The position numbers and the translations under genes are program-made. Positions 34,049 through 46,000 of a stretch of DNA of 64,000 bases are shown piece after piece. Within the stretch, counting starts at the first letter, position 1. Every line of letters starts with the position of its first letter. The notes under the pieces are model-generated. The model searched no databases and was not told the DNA's origin. It saw nothing but the letters and a program-made list of their open reading frames with translations. Source of the stretch: Zea mays (lineage: Eukaryota; Streptophyta; Magnoliopsida; Poales; Poaceae); the NCBI RefSeq assembly GCF_902167145.1, contig NC_050104.1, forward strand, positions 111,859,849-111,923,848, in the 5' to 3' direction.

Positions 34049-37000
34049 CTACCTCGCCTTCCTGGGCCTCCCAACGGGTCTCTTCACCGGAACGTCTCCC
34101 AGCTCTGGCTCTTGTTCCGTCAGCACAAGTTTACTCTGCTCAATCAAGCCCATCTCCGATTTGACCATGGCATCGTTGTTCTTTCGACGCTGACCCCTTG
34201 CAGGCGACCTTGTTGGAGTCGCCGTGGTCTTCTGTACGTTGGGCTGCCTCCTCCTGCGGTTCTTGGAGCCATTCTGTACTTGAATGCCCGTCGGCAGGCT
34301 GAAAGACACGTTTACAGAATCCTTTATTTTTAACTTTCGAAGGAATTTTAACCTGACAACAAAAAAGTTTGGGCATAATATGGTACACAATGTTTTACTG
34401 CGCCTGACGACCTTTAGATGCAATTCAGGTGGTTGATATTAACAGCTCATCATAAAAAGAAGCACATGTTATTTTTAATCGTAACTACAGGGTTAGAGCT
34501 AACAGATAGCAACTACAATCATAAGCCAACGACTGTCGAAATTTTGATCCTAAATTCAAGTCAAACTGCTCTAACACAAAAAATCAAAGATCAAGTTTTC
34601 TTGGCAAAGCACAGCCACCACAAGTATTTAAACTCTTGCACAGAATAAGTCTTCGAAGAATGGTATGACATACTACCTGGGTGCAGCCTCAATATCCTCC
34701 TTCAACATTAGTTTTGAGAGAGAGCATGAATCGTCACAGGCAGCATCTGCTCCGTAATTGGAAACAAAAAAAATAATAAAAATTCAGAGGATGTTAAGCT
34801 ATCCATCTCATATGACAAGCAAGAAAAACATAATCAATGATGATATAGCATACTCTCTTGCTTCCTGTGAGATAGGTCCATCATCTGCTGCTCGAAAGGA
34901 ATAAATGCATTCAAAGGCTCCACCTTCAAAGCAAAGCCTTTCTTCAGGTCCTACGTTAAAAGTTATCTTAATGTCACAGCAAATAGCATGTTCTCACGTG
35001 AAAGAAAGACATCCAGAAAATATTGGGTAGTTTGGGATATCAGTACCTCATTAGAACACTGATTAAGTGTTGTAGCAGCAAAACCTTTTTGTTTCTTACC
35101 AGCTTGCGGGAAGCTGGAATCATGTTGTTGTGGGGTTACAGCTGAAGGTTTATCGGGGACATCTGATGTTTCATCAGCGGTTTCAGCTTTTGAAATAAAG
35201 TTAGGGTATGTTAAATTGCTGGCTCCCATAATATCCTTTAATAGTTTCTTTCCATCTCTGGAAGCATTTGGATTCCTGGCAGTGAGCTCTTCACGTGAAT
35301 TTGCAGCTGATGAGAAAATTAGGTATAAGTTCTAGATGTGCACAAATTGATAATTTTTGTGAGGCTTACTCAAATAATTGCTGAAATGATTAATCTCGAC
35401 CTGGATGATTTCGAATAATATCAACTTGCTTGAATTTTGAAATGTCCCATGAATTTCCATTGATCTTTGGTCTCACTCTTCGAATCTCCCCATATGGATC
35501 CTCTCTAACAGAGTAATTTCGTTTGAGAACCTGCAGTTGAGTGTACAACAATAAATTCCAGAGTTGAAGAAATAAAAGAACAAAATAAATACATATTTTG
35601 TGATTGTAAGATTCAAAGGACACTCATCAAGCTAAATTTGTTTATATAGTGACAAGTGTTAAGGCCCATTAGACCCAGGCCTACTGCCAGCCTACTGCCT
35701 ATATATTCTATAGTCCATAGGGACTGATTATCTGTGGTTAATCCCAAAAGGTCAGTAACATGGTAACAGAGCAGGTTACGATTAGGGTTTCTAATCCTCT
35801 TTTTCGGCCGCCGTCGTGGCCGTTCCTAGTCGTCGTCGCGAACTCGTATGCTTCCAGCGCCGCCAACCTCTTCTGCTTCCAACGCCACCGGCCAGATCCG
35901 CCCGGCCTCACCGCCCTCGCTAAATGCGCCGCGGCCCTCTCCGCTGTGCCTCGTCCCGCCAGTCAGCTCGCCGACGTGGCCACCTTCAGCCGCCCAGATC
36001 CGCTGCTCCACCAGGGAGAGCTGCCGACCGCTGATCCCCTACTCCACCAGGGAGTCCGCCGCCCAGATCCCCTACTCCACCAGGGAGAGCCGTCGGCCGC
36101 TCCACCATGGTTGCTCAGATCTGTTGCGTTCCCTGCTCTACTAGGGACTGCAACATGAGCCGTCACCATCAATCGCCATCGACGCCCTCCGACATCAGTC
36201 CAGCAGACGCGCAAGTCCATCTTCAGATCTGTCGGCTTGTTTGTTGCACCCGCCATTCACCAGAATTTTGGTACCAGTACTCCAAGATTTACTCAGATCT
36301 GTTGTTCTTCAGTGTTCTCTCAACTTAAATATGCCGGTCACTGCTATTGTTGTCAATATTGTACTTGATGGTCAGAACTACCCCGAGTGGGCATTTTGTG
36401 TTCAAACTGCATCGAGAGGTCATGGTAAACTGTTTCATTTTACTGAAGATTCACCAGTTTTAGCCGCTGATAGGAGCAATCCTGCTACAATCAAGACCTG
36501 GCAAATCAATGATGGCAAGGTGATGGCTACAATGGTCAATAGTACTAAACCATCTACGATTATGAGTTTGTCCAAATTCACAACTGCTAAGGCTATCTGG
36601 TCTCATCTGAAGGACCATTTTGTTCAGGACACTGATCCTCTTTTACATACTCTTATGCAGCAGACCCATGTCTTTGAGCAGCATGATATGTCCATTGATG
36701 AATATTAGTCAGCTTTTGATGTTTGATCGCCTTATGACTACATTGACCTATATGGTGCCTGCTTGTACAACTATGCCTTGTCCAACTCACAAGTTTATTG
36801 AGAAGTTCTTTACCTACAGATTTGTTATGGGAGTTCGAGCTGAATTTGATTCTCTTCGTGCAAGGTTGCTTCATAGTTCTGATACTCTCAACATGGCTCA
36901 GGTGTTGTTTGAATTACTTGCTGAAGAGACTCGTCTTAAGTCTATGCCTTCTATTACTGGTGTGGGTTCTCACAATATGTTGGCCGCTGCTCAAAAGCCC

Positions 37001-40000
37001 GAGAGTACCTCTTCTCAACTTTGTGCGCATTGCAAAAAGACCACAAATCGATCTGAGAACTGCTTTGCTAAGTTTCCGGAGAAATTGGTTGATTTCCGTG
37101 CACGCCGAGCTACTCGTGGTCGTGATACAGGACCGTCTCCTAGAGGCTCAGTTGTTGTTGCTACTTCATCTGCTAGTGCTTTTCCATCTTGGGTTCTTGA
37201 CTCTAGAGCTTCATTTCATGTCACATCTGATCAGTCGCGACTGGCGTCTACTATACCTATCACTGAGGGTGCTTCCGTTCAGACTGTTGATGGTACATTA
37301 TGTCATGTTACCCACAAGGGTTCGCTTTCAAATCCTAATTTTATTGTCCCAGATATTTTCTTTGTACCTGAGTTATCCATGGATCTAGATCTACTATCAG
37401 TGAGCCAAATTACAGACCACAATTGCTTTGTTGGATTTGATGACTCATCTTGTTTTGTAGAGGATCGACGAACAGGGGATGTGATTGGGACTGGCCGTCG
37501 CCGTAAATCTTCTCCTCGCCTCTACATCTTGAACACCTTGTGTCTTCCTTCATACCATACCTCTCCAGCTCATGTGATTGTTGCTTCGGGTCCCACTGCG
37601 TCTTTTACCCAGTGGCATCATCGTCTAGGTCATTTATGTGGATCTCGTCTGTCTACTCTAATAAAGTCAGAATGTTTGAGCCCTACACATGTTGAGTCTA
37701 GTTTTCATTGTAAAGGTTGTCATCTTGGAAAACAAATACAACTTCCATATTTTACTAGTGATTCTCATTCTGTTAGACCTTTTGACCTTATTCACTCTAA
37801 TGTTTGGGGTCCTACTCATTTTGTTTCAAAAGGTGGTCATAGATATTGTCATGTACGACCGCCCCTACGTCAGGCAACGGCGTACCCGTGACATACGGCG
37901 TGCGCGTGAGCGCGCTGAACACGCCCAAGAGGCAACAGCCGCAGGTTCCAATGGATAAGATCGGGAAATTGATAAGTTAGTGGAAGGTTTGCTGCATGCC
38001 TAGAATTAAGGAGCAATCAGCCCATGTTAGTTGAAAGGTTAGTTTACATGCCTAGGAATAAGGAGCGGTCAGCTCCATGCGTGTGCCTAGAATTAAGGAG
38101 CGATTAGCTCCATGCATGTGTGGCCGAAAGGCTTTATAAACCTGTAACCGGACCTGAAAGGGGTAAGCAGGAATTATATCCCAAATCTCTCCCTCTCTGT
38201 TAAGCCTACGGTTGAGGGGAATAACCTCACCGGAGAAGACGGCCGACGGCTACGAGCTGCGTAGCCGCGGTCCGGCCACCCAGGGGCTCGACGCCCTTGA
38301 CAACCTGGTATCGCGATCCCGGCGATCCTCTCCCACTCGCTCCAATCCTTCATCCACAGTTGCTGCAACCCACACCAGCCCTCCACCTTCACCCCAATCT
38401 TCCACCGACTCGGCCCTGCAACCAGCCACCATGGTCGAGCCGTCCATGCAGGACGTGATGGAGATGCTTAGGGCCATCACCACCAAGATGTCCACCATGG
38501 AGGCTGACATGGCCGCCATGAAGGAGAAGTCGGCGTCGACGTCGGATTACGGCGCCGGGGGACGCGCAGAGGTGCCGCGCGATCTGGATCGCCCACCTAA
38601 ATTCCAGAAGCTGGACTTCCCACGCTACGACGGCAAGTCCGATCCTATGCTCTTCCTCAACAAGTGTGAGTCGTATTTCCGCCAGCAGCGCACCATGGCG
38701 GAGGAGCGCGTGTGGATGGCCTCATACAACCTGGAGGACGTCGCGCAGCTGTGGTACATCCAACTCCAGGAGGACGAGGGCACGCCGACCTGGGGACGGT
38801 TCAAGGACCTCCTCAACTTGCGGTTTGGGCCTCCCCTCCGATCGGCTCCGCTGTTCGAGCTCGCAGAATGCAGGCGCACAGGGACCGTGGAAGAGTATGC
38901 AAATCGATTCCAGGCCCTTCTCCCTCGCGCCGGTCGTCTCGACGAGCACCGGCGCGTCCAGCTCTTCACCGGCGGCCTGCTGCCACCACTCAGTCATGCC
39001 GTTCGCATCCACAACCCGGAGTCGCTCGCGTCAGCCATGAGCCTGGCGCGCCAAGTGGAACTGATGGAGGCCGACCGGCTGGTGCAGCCTGCACCTCGGG
39101 CGCCCCCGCGCGGTCTGCTGGCCGCACCGGCGCCACGTCCAGCGCTTCCAGCGCCCCAGCAACCGCTGGCGCTCCCTGCACCACCGAGGGCCACCCAGCA
39201 GGGCCGTGGCGAGGACAACCAACGGCGCCTCACCCCCGACGAGATGGCAGAGCGGCGCCGCATGGGCCTCTGTTTTAACTGCAATGAAAAGTACACGCGT
39301 GGCCACAACCGGTTTTGCAGGCGTATTTTTTCGTGGAGGGCGTGGAGATTGAAGACACTAACGACGCGCCTCCGGACGCTGACGGTGAGGCCCCCTGTTT
39401 CTCCCTGCAGGCCCTGGCCGGGGTGCCTGTGGCTGACACCATGCAGATCGCCGTCGCGCTTGGTGCCGCCTCGCTGGTCGCCCTCCTCGATTCCGGCAGC
39501 ACCCACAACTTCATATCCGAGGCGGCGGCGCGGCGCACGGGTCTGCCCCTTCACCAGCGGCCACGTCTCATCGCCATGGTCGCCAACGGCGAGCGCGTCA
39601 CCTGCGCCGGGGTCCTCCGTGACGCCCCCCTCACCATCGACGGTACCCCGTTCCCGGCCGATCTCTACGTCATGCCGCTCGCTGGGTACGATGTCGTCCT
39701 CGGCACACGGTGGCTGGGCGCGCTGGGTCCTATTGTGTGGGACCTGGGCAGCCGGCGCATGAAGTTCCACTTCCAAGGGCGCCCGATATGCTGGACCGGC
39801 GTCTCGGCTGCCAGTCCCACAGCAATCAGCGCCACGGTGGCGAGCGAGCAGTTCCTCGACGCACTCCTGGACTCCTTCAGCTCCATCTTCGCCGAGCCGA
39901 CCGGTCTGCCACCGCAGCGCGCCCACGACCACCGCATCACCCTGACGCCGGGCGCGCAGCCTGTGGCAGTCCGGCCATACCGGTACCCGGCTGCCCATAA

Positions 40001-43000
40001 AGACGAGCTGGAACGCCAGTGCGTCGCCATGATGGAGCAAGGGATCGTACGCCGCAGCGACTCGCCCTTCTCGTCGCCGGTCCTCCTCGTCAAGAAGCCC
40101 GACGGGTCCTGGCGCTTTTGCGTTGATTACCGCGCCCTCAACGCGCTCACGGTGAAGGACGCCTTCCCCATTCCCGTGGTCGACGAGCTGCTGGACGAGC
40201 TCCATGGGGCACGGTACTTCTCCAAGCTGGACCTGCATTCTGGGTACCACCAAGTGCGCATGCGTCCGGAAGATATTCACAAGACGGCGTTCCGCACTCA
40301 CGATGGGCTGTACGAGTTCCTGGTGATGGCGTTCGGCCTCTGCAACGCGCCAGCAACGTTCCAGGCGCTCATGAATGACGTGCTCCGCCCGTTTCTCCGC
40401 CGGTTCGTCCTTGTCTTTTTTGACGATATTCTCATATACAGCAAGACATGGGCAGACCATCTTCGACACCTCCGCGCCGTGCTCGACGAGCTGCACCGCC
40501 ACCACCTCTTCGTCAAGCGTACAAAGTGTGCGTTCGCTGCCCCGTCCGTCGCCTACCTGGGCCACGTAATCTCGGCGACGGGTGTGGCCATGGACCCGGC
40601 CAAGGTGCAGGCCATCGTCGACTGGCCAGCTCCACGTTCGGTACGAGCGGTGCGTGGCTTCCTCGGGTTGGCGGGCTACTACCGCAAATTCGTGCACAAC
40701 TACGGGCCGGTGGCGGCCCCGCTGACCGCGCTCCTCAAGAAGGATGGCTTCGCCTGGGATGACGGGGCGGCTGCGGCATTCGCGGCCCTCAAGGCTGCGG
40801 TCACCTTTGCTCCGGTCCTGGCCATGCCGGACTTCGCGAAGATATTCATCGTCGAGTGTGACGCATCGTCACATGGGTTCGGCGCCGTGCTGGTACAGGA
40901 AGGCCATCCAGTGGCATTCTTTAGCAGACCCATCGCCCCCCGACATCGCGCTCTCGCGGCCTACGAGCGTGAGCTCATCGGCCTCGTCCGGGCGGTGCGG
41001 CACTGGCGGCCGTATCTCTGGGGTCGGCAGTTCGTTGTCAAGACCGATCACTATAGCTTGAAATACTTGCTCGACCAACGCCTGGCCACGATCTCACAAC
41101 ATCATTGGGTCGGGAAGCTGTTGGGCTTTGACTTCTCTGTTGAGTACAGGTCGGGTGCGACTAACGTCGTGGCGGACGTGCTCTCTCGCCGAAACACCGA
41201 GGAGGGTGAGCTGTTGGCTATCTCGGCGCCCCGTTTCGACTTCATCAGCCGCTTGCGCCACGCCCAGGCCATGGATCCCGCCTTGGTGGCTGTCCACGAT
41301 GAGGTACGCGCCGGCACACGCGCTGCCCCGTGGGCCGTGACGAACGGCATGGTCACATTCGACGGGCGCCTCTACATCCCCGCCGCCTCCCCTCTACTGC
41401 CGGAGATCGTTACCGCTGTCCACGCAGACGGTCACGAGGGCGTTCACCGCACACTCCACCGGCTGCGCCGCGACTTTCACTTCCCCAACATGAGGCGCAT
41501 GGTGCAGGACTTTGTGCGGGCATGCGCAACTTGCCAGCAGTACAAGTCGGAGCACCTTCATCCCGCCGGCCTGCTGCACCCCCTTCCGATCCCCTCCGTC
41601 GTTTGGGCGGACATTGGCCTCGACTTCGTGGAGGCGCTGCCCCGCGTGCACGGCAAGACGGTGATCCTGTCCGTCGTCGATCGCTTCAGCAAGTATTGCC
41701 ACTTCATCCCGCTGGCGCACCCGTACACCGCTGAGTCCGTGGCACAGGCATTCTTCACCGACATCGTCATGCTGCATGGGGTACCGCAGTCCATTGTCTC
41801 CGACCGAGACCCGGTGTTCACGTCCTCTTTCTGGAGTGAGCTCATGAGGCTCATGGGAACAAAGCTACTCATGTCCTCGGCGTTCCACCCACAGTCCGAC
41901 GGCCAGACGGAGGCGGCAAATCGCGTCATTGTGATGTACCTGCGCTGCTTCACGGGAGATCGCCCCCGGCAATGGCTGCGCTGGCTGCCATGGGCTAAGT
42001 ACATCTACAACACCGCGTACCAGACTTCCCTCCGTGACACACCATTCCGGGTGGTCTACGGTCGTGACCCACCCTCAATCCGTTCTTACGAACCGGGCGA
42101 GACGAGGGTCGAGGCGGTGGCTCAAGAGATGGAGGCAAGGGAGGCCTTCCTCGCGGACGTACGCTACCGCCTCCAGCAGGCGCAGTCCGCACAGAAGCAC
42201 CACTACGACAAGTCGCACCGGCTGGTAACCTACCAGGTTGGCGACTGGGCTCTTCTACGGCTACGCCAGCGCGCAGCTGCCTCACTGCCGCGCACGGTAG
42301 CAGGGAAGCTCAAGCCCCGTTACGTCGGGCCGTACCGCGTCTCGGAGTTGATCAACGACGTGGCTGTACGCTTGGAGCTTCCCGCCGGCGCTCGTCTTCA
42401 TGATGTGTTCCACATTGGCGTGCTAAAAAAGTTTGTGGGAGCGCCACCATCGTCGCCACCCGCCCTGCCTCCGACCATCGATGGTGCGGTGGTGCCGGAA
42501 CCAGCCCGGGTGGTGCGGGCTCGCCTGGCACGAGGTGTCCGCCAGGTGCTTGTTCAGTGGCACGGCGAGCCGGCCGAGTCCGCGACTTGGGAGGACGTCG
42601 ACGACTTCCGCACCCTACATCCAGCGTTCCAGCTCGAGGACGAGCTGGTCTTCGAGGAGGGGAGAGATGTCATGTACGGCCGCCCCTACGTCAGGCAACG
42701 GCGTGCGCGTGAGCGCGCTGAACACGCCCAAGAGGCAACAGCCGCAGGTTCCAATGGATAAGATCGGGAAATTGATAAGTTAGTGGAAGGTTTGCTGCAT
42801 GCCTAGAATTAAGGAGCAATCAGCCCATGTTAGTTGAAAGGTTAGTTTACATGCCTAGGAATAAGGAGCGGTCAGCTCCATGCGTGTGCCTAGAATTAAG
42901 GAGCGATTAGCTCCATGCATGTGTGGCCGAAAGGCTTTATAAACCTGTAACCGGACCTGAAAGGGGTAAGCAGGAATTATATCCCAAATCTCTCCCTCTC

Positions 43001-46000
43001 TGTTAAGCCTACGGTTGAGGGGAATAACCTCACCGGAGAAGACGGCCGACGGCTACGAGCTGCGTAGCCGCGGTCCGGCCACCCAGGGGCTCGATGCCCT
43101 TGACAGATATTATGTCATTTTTATTGATGATCATTCTTGTTATACTTGGATTTACTTCATGAAACGCCGGTCTGAATTGACTTCTATTTACAAGTCCTTC
43201 GCTCGCATGGTTCACACCCAGTTTTCTACTCCTATTAAAAATTTTTGTTCAGATTCTGGTGGTGAATTTTTATCCGATAATTTTCGTGAGTTATTGACCT
43301 TAGAAGGTACACTAGCTCAACTTTCTTGCCCTGGTGCTCATGCCCAAAATGGCGTTGTTGAACGCAAACATCATCATATTCTTGAGAGGCACGCACTCTT
43401 TTGATATCCTCCTTTGTTCCTTCACACTTTTGGGGTGAAGTTGCTTCTACTGCGATCTATCTCATTAATAGACAACCATCATCCAAACTTTCTGGTAAAA
43501 CACCTAGTGAAATTCTTTTTGGGACACCTCCACGATATGATCACCTTCGAGTGTTTGGATGTACGTGTTATGTCTTGTTACCACCACGTGAGCGGACTAA
43601 ATTGACTACTCAACATGTTGAGTGTGTTTTTCTTGGATACAGTCCTGAACACAAAGGTTATCGTTGTTATGATCCATCTACTCATCGTATTCGTATTTCT
43701 AGGGATGCGAGTTTTAATGAAAATTGCCCCTTCTTTTAAAACCAGTCCACTCACGCCTCATATGTCCGACAGAGTCCACCTCAATCATGTGTCTTCCCTC
43801 CATTCCTAATTTTTCATCTGCACCATCATCTTCTATATCCACACCTGATATCCTCATTCCCATAACACCACCTCCATGTTACCTTCACCTTACTCTTCCA
43901 AACCACCTGTCATCCAAATCTACATTTGTCGTTCCCGCTCTATTCCCACGGCTAGTCCTGATACTGATCATGTTCCAGATTCTTATACTAACAATATTGA
44001 GTCTCATGTTGTTTTTAATCAGGGATATCGTCTTCGTTATCGTAGGACCATTGAACCTCCAGATCGCTATGGTTTTCCGCGAGCTGGTGTGGCAATTGTT
44101 GAACCATCCACTTATCAGGAGGCTTCTGGGATTCCTGAGTGGCAGCTTGCTATGATCAACGATTTGTCTGCTCTTGAACACACAGGTACTTAGGATATAG
44201 TTCCTTTACCCTCGCATGTTGTTCCCATCATATGTAAATGGGTCTCCAAAGTTAAGACAAAATCTGATGGTTCCATTGAGAGATATAAAGCTCGTCTTGT
44301 GGCTCGTGGTTTTTCAACAGACTCAAGGACTTGATTATGATGAGACCTTTGCGCCAGTTGCACATATGACTATTGTCCGTACCTTGATTGCAGTTGCAGC
44401 CTCATATTCTTGGACTATGTCTCAGATGGATGTCAAAAATGCTTTTCTTAATGGTGATTTACATGAAGAAGTTTATATGCATCCTCCTCCTAGGTTTGAT
44501 GCTCCCCCAGGGCATGTTTGTCGGCTCTGCCGCGCCTTATATGGTCTGAAACAAGTTTCTCGTGCTTGGTTTGAGAGATTTATTTCTGTCATCACGGCTG
44601 CTAGCTTTTCTCCTAGTGATCATGATCCTGCATTATTTATTCACATCCTCCAAAAGTACGTACCTTACTTGTATTATATGTGGATGATATGTTGATTACA
44701 GGTGATGATTCAGAGCATATTTCTCGTGTCAAGAAGCATTTTAGTAAGGAATTTCAGATGTCTGATTTGGGACCTCTGAGCTATTTCTTGGGCATTGAAG
44801 TACAACAGATTCCAAAAGGTTTTTATCTGTCACAATCCAAGTACATACAAGATCTTCTTGATCGCTCTGGACTTACTGATACACGCACAGCTGTGACACC
44901 AATGGATATTCATTTACAACTTCGTCCGACTGATGGGATACCACTAGCAGATCCATCTCGATATCGACATATTGTGGGCAGCCTTGTTTATCTCACAATC
45001 ACCAGGCCTGATATTGCTCATGCTCTTCATATACTAAGCCAATTTGTATCCACACCTACCTTAGTTCATTATAGTCATTTGCTTTGTGTGCTGAGATATT
45101 TACGCGAGACAAGATCTCGATGTTTACTCTATGCTTCTGGTAGCCCACTTCAGCTTCATGCTTACTCTGATGCAACTTGGGTAGTGATCCAATTGAACAC
45201 GACTCTATTACAGGTTATTGTATTATCCTTGGATCCTCTCCTATTGCCTGGAAATCCAAGAAGCAAGCAGCAATACCTCGTTCTAGTACTGAAGCAGAAC
45301 TTCGAGCTCTTGCTACTACTACTACTACTGAAATTATTTGGCTGCGATGGCTCTTGGCTGATCTTGGTGTCTCCTGTGACACCCCTACACCTCTGTTATG
45401 TGATAACATGGGCGCTATACAGATTTTCCATGATCCAGTGAAGCATGAACTTACTAAACACATTAGTGTTGATGCATCGTTCACTCGGTCTCATTGTTAT
45501 CAGAAGACTATTGATCTTCAATATGTGCCCTCATGATCTCAATTGGCATATTTCTTCACCAAAGCGCAAACCAGAGCACAACATCAATTTCACTTGATCA
45601 AAATCAATGCTTCAGATCCTCCACTTCCACCTTGAGTTTGAAGGGAGGTATTAAGGCTCATTAGGCCCAGGTCTACTGCTTATATATTCTATAATCCATA
45701 GGGACTGATTATATGTGGTTAATCCCAAGGTTAGTAACAACAAGAAAGTCGCTTGAGAGTCGACTTCCAATAGACATATATAGCAACACATTAATTGTAC
45801 TTTGGATGCATAAAGATACAAAATATTTTGCATACTGACAACAGCAACAATTCTAAATACATCGGTGCTTTAGATTAGATAAAGTTCACACAGTTAGGAA
45901 TTTATGTATGTTCACCCAAAAACCTTTAACATGCAGCTAATAATGTATGTCCATGGAGAAAACCTAATAAGCTAGGTCAGTGTGAACTTACAGGAGATTA

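Larger units (their letters stand above)
37847..43105 (+). mobile_element. Young chromodomain gypsy element (chromovirus clade, Reina-like size)
   Basis: LTRs run TGTCATGTACG...CCCTTGACA (37847-38302 and 42668-43105). The 5-mer GATAT flanks both sides (37842-37846 and 43106-43110) and splits the copia integrase codon run [14 protein letters not shown] cleanly. A primer-binding site TGGTATC starts near 38306 and a purine tract GAGGAGGGGAGAGA precedes the right LTR. The LTRs differ by two substitutions and one 18-bp insertion, so the insertion is recent. At 5.26 kb with a C-terminal chromodomain it fits the small plant chromoviruses. Confidence 0.93.
35657..45739 (+). mobile_element. Old copia element in intron 4, split by a gypsy element
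   Basis: Very short LTRs begin TGTTAAGGCCCATTAG (left) and TATTAAGGCTCATTAG (right) and end AGTAACA. The 5-mer ACAAG flanks both sides (35652-35656 and 45740-45744). A primer-binding site TGGTAACAGAGC starts at 35761. After removing the 5259-bp gypsy insertion and its duplication the element is about 4.8 kb, a normal copia size. It lies antisense to the host gene. Confidence 0.9.

Noticed and set aside
38212..38430. Gypsy gag starting within the LTR at 38212
   Set aside because: The frame is open there, but the ATG at 38431 after the primer-binding site has better context and begins the conserved gag sequence.
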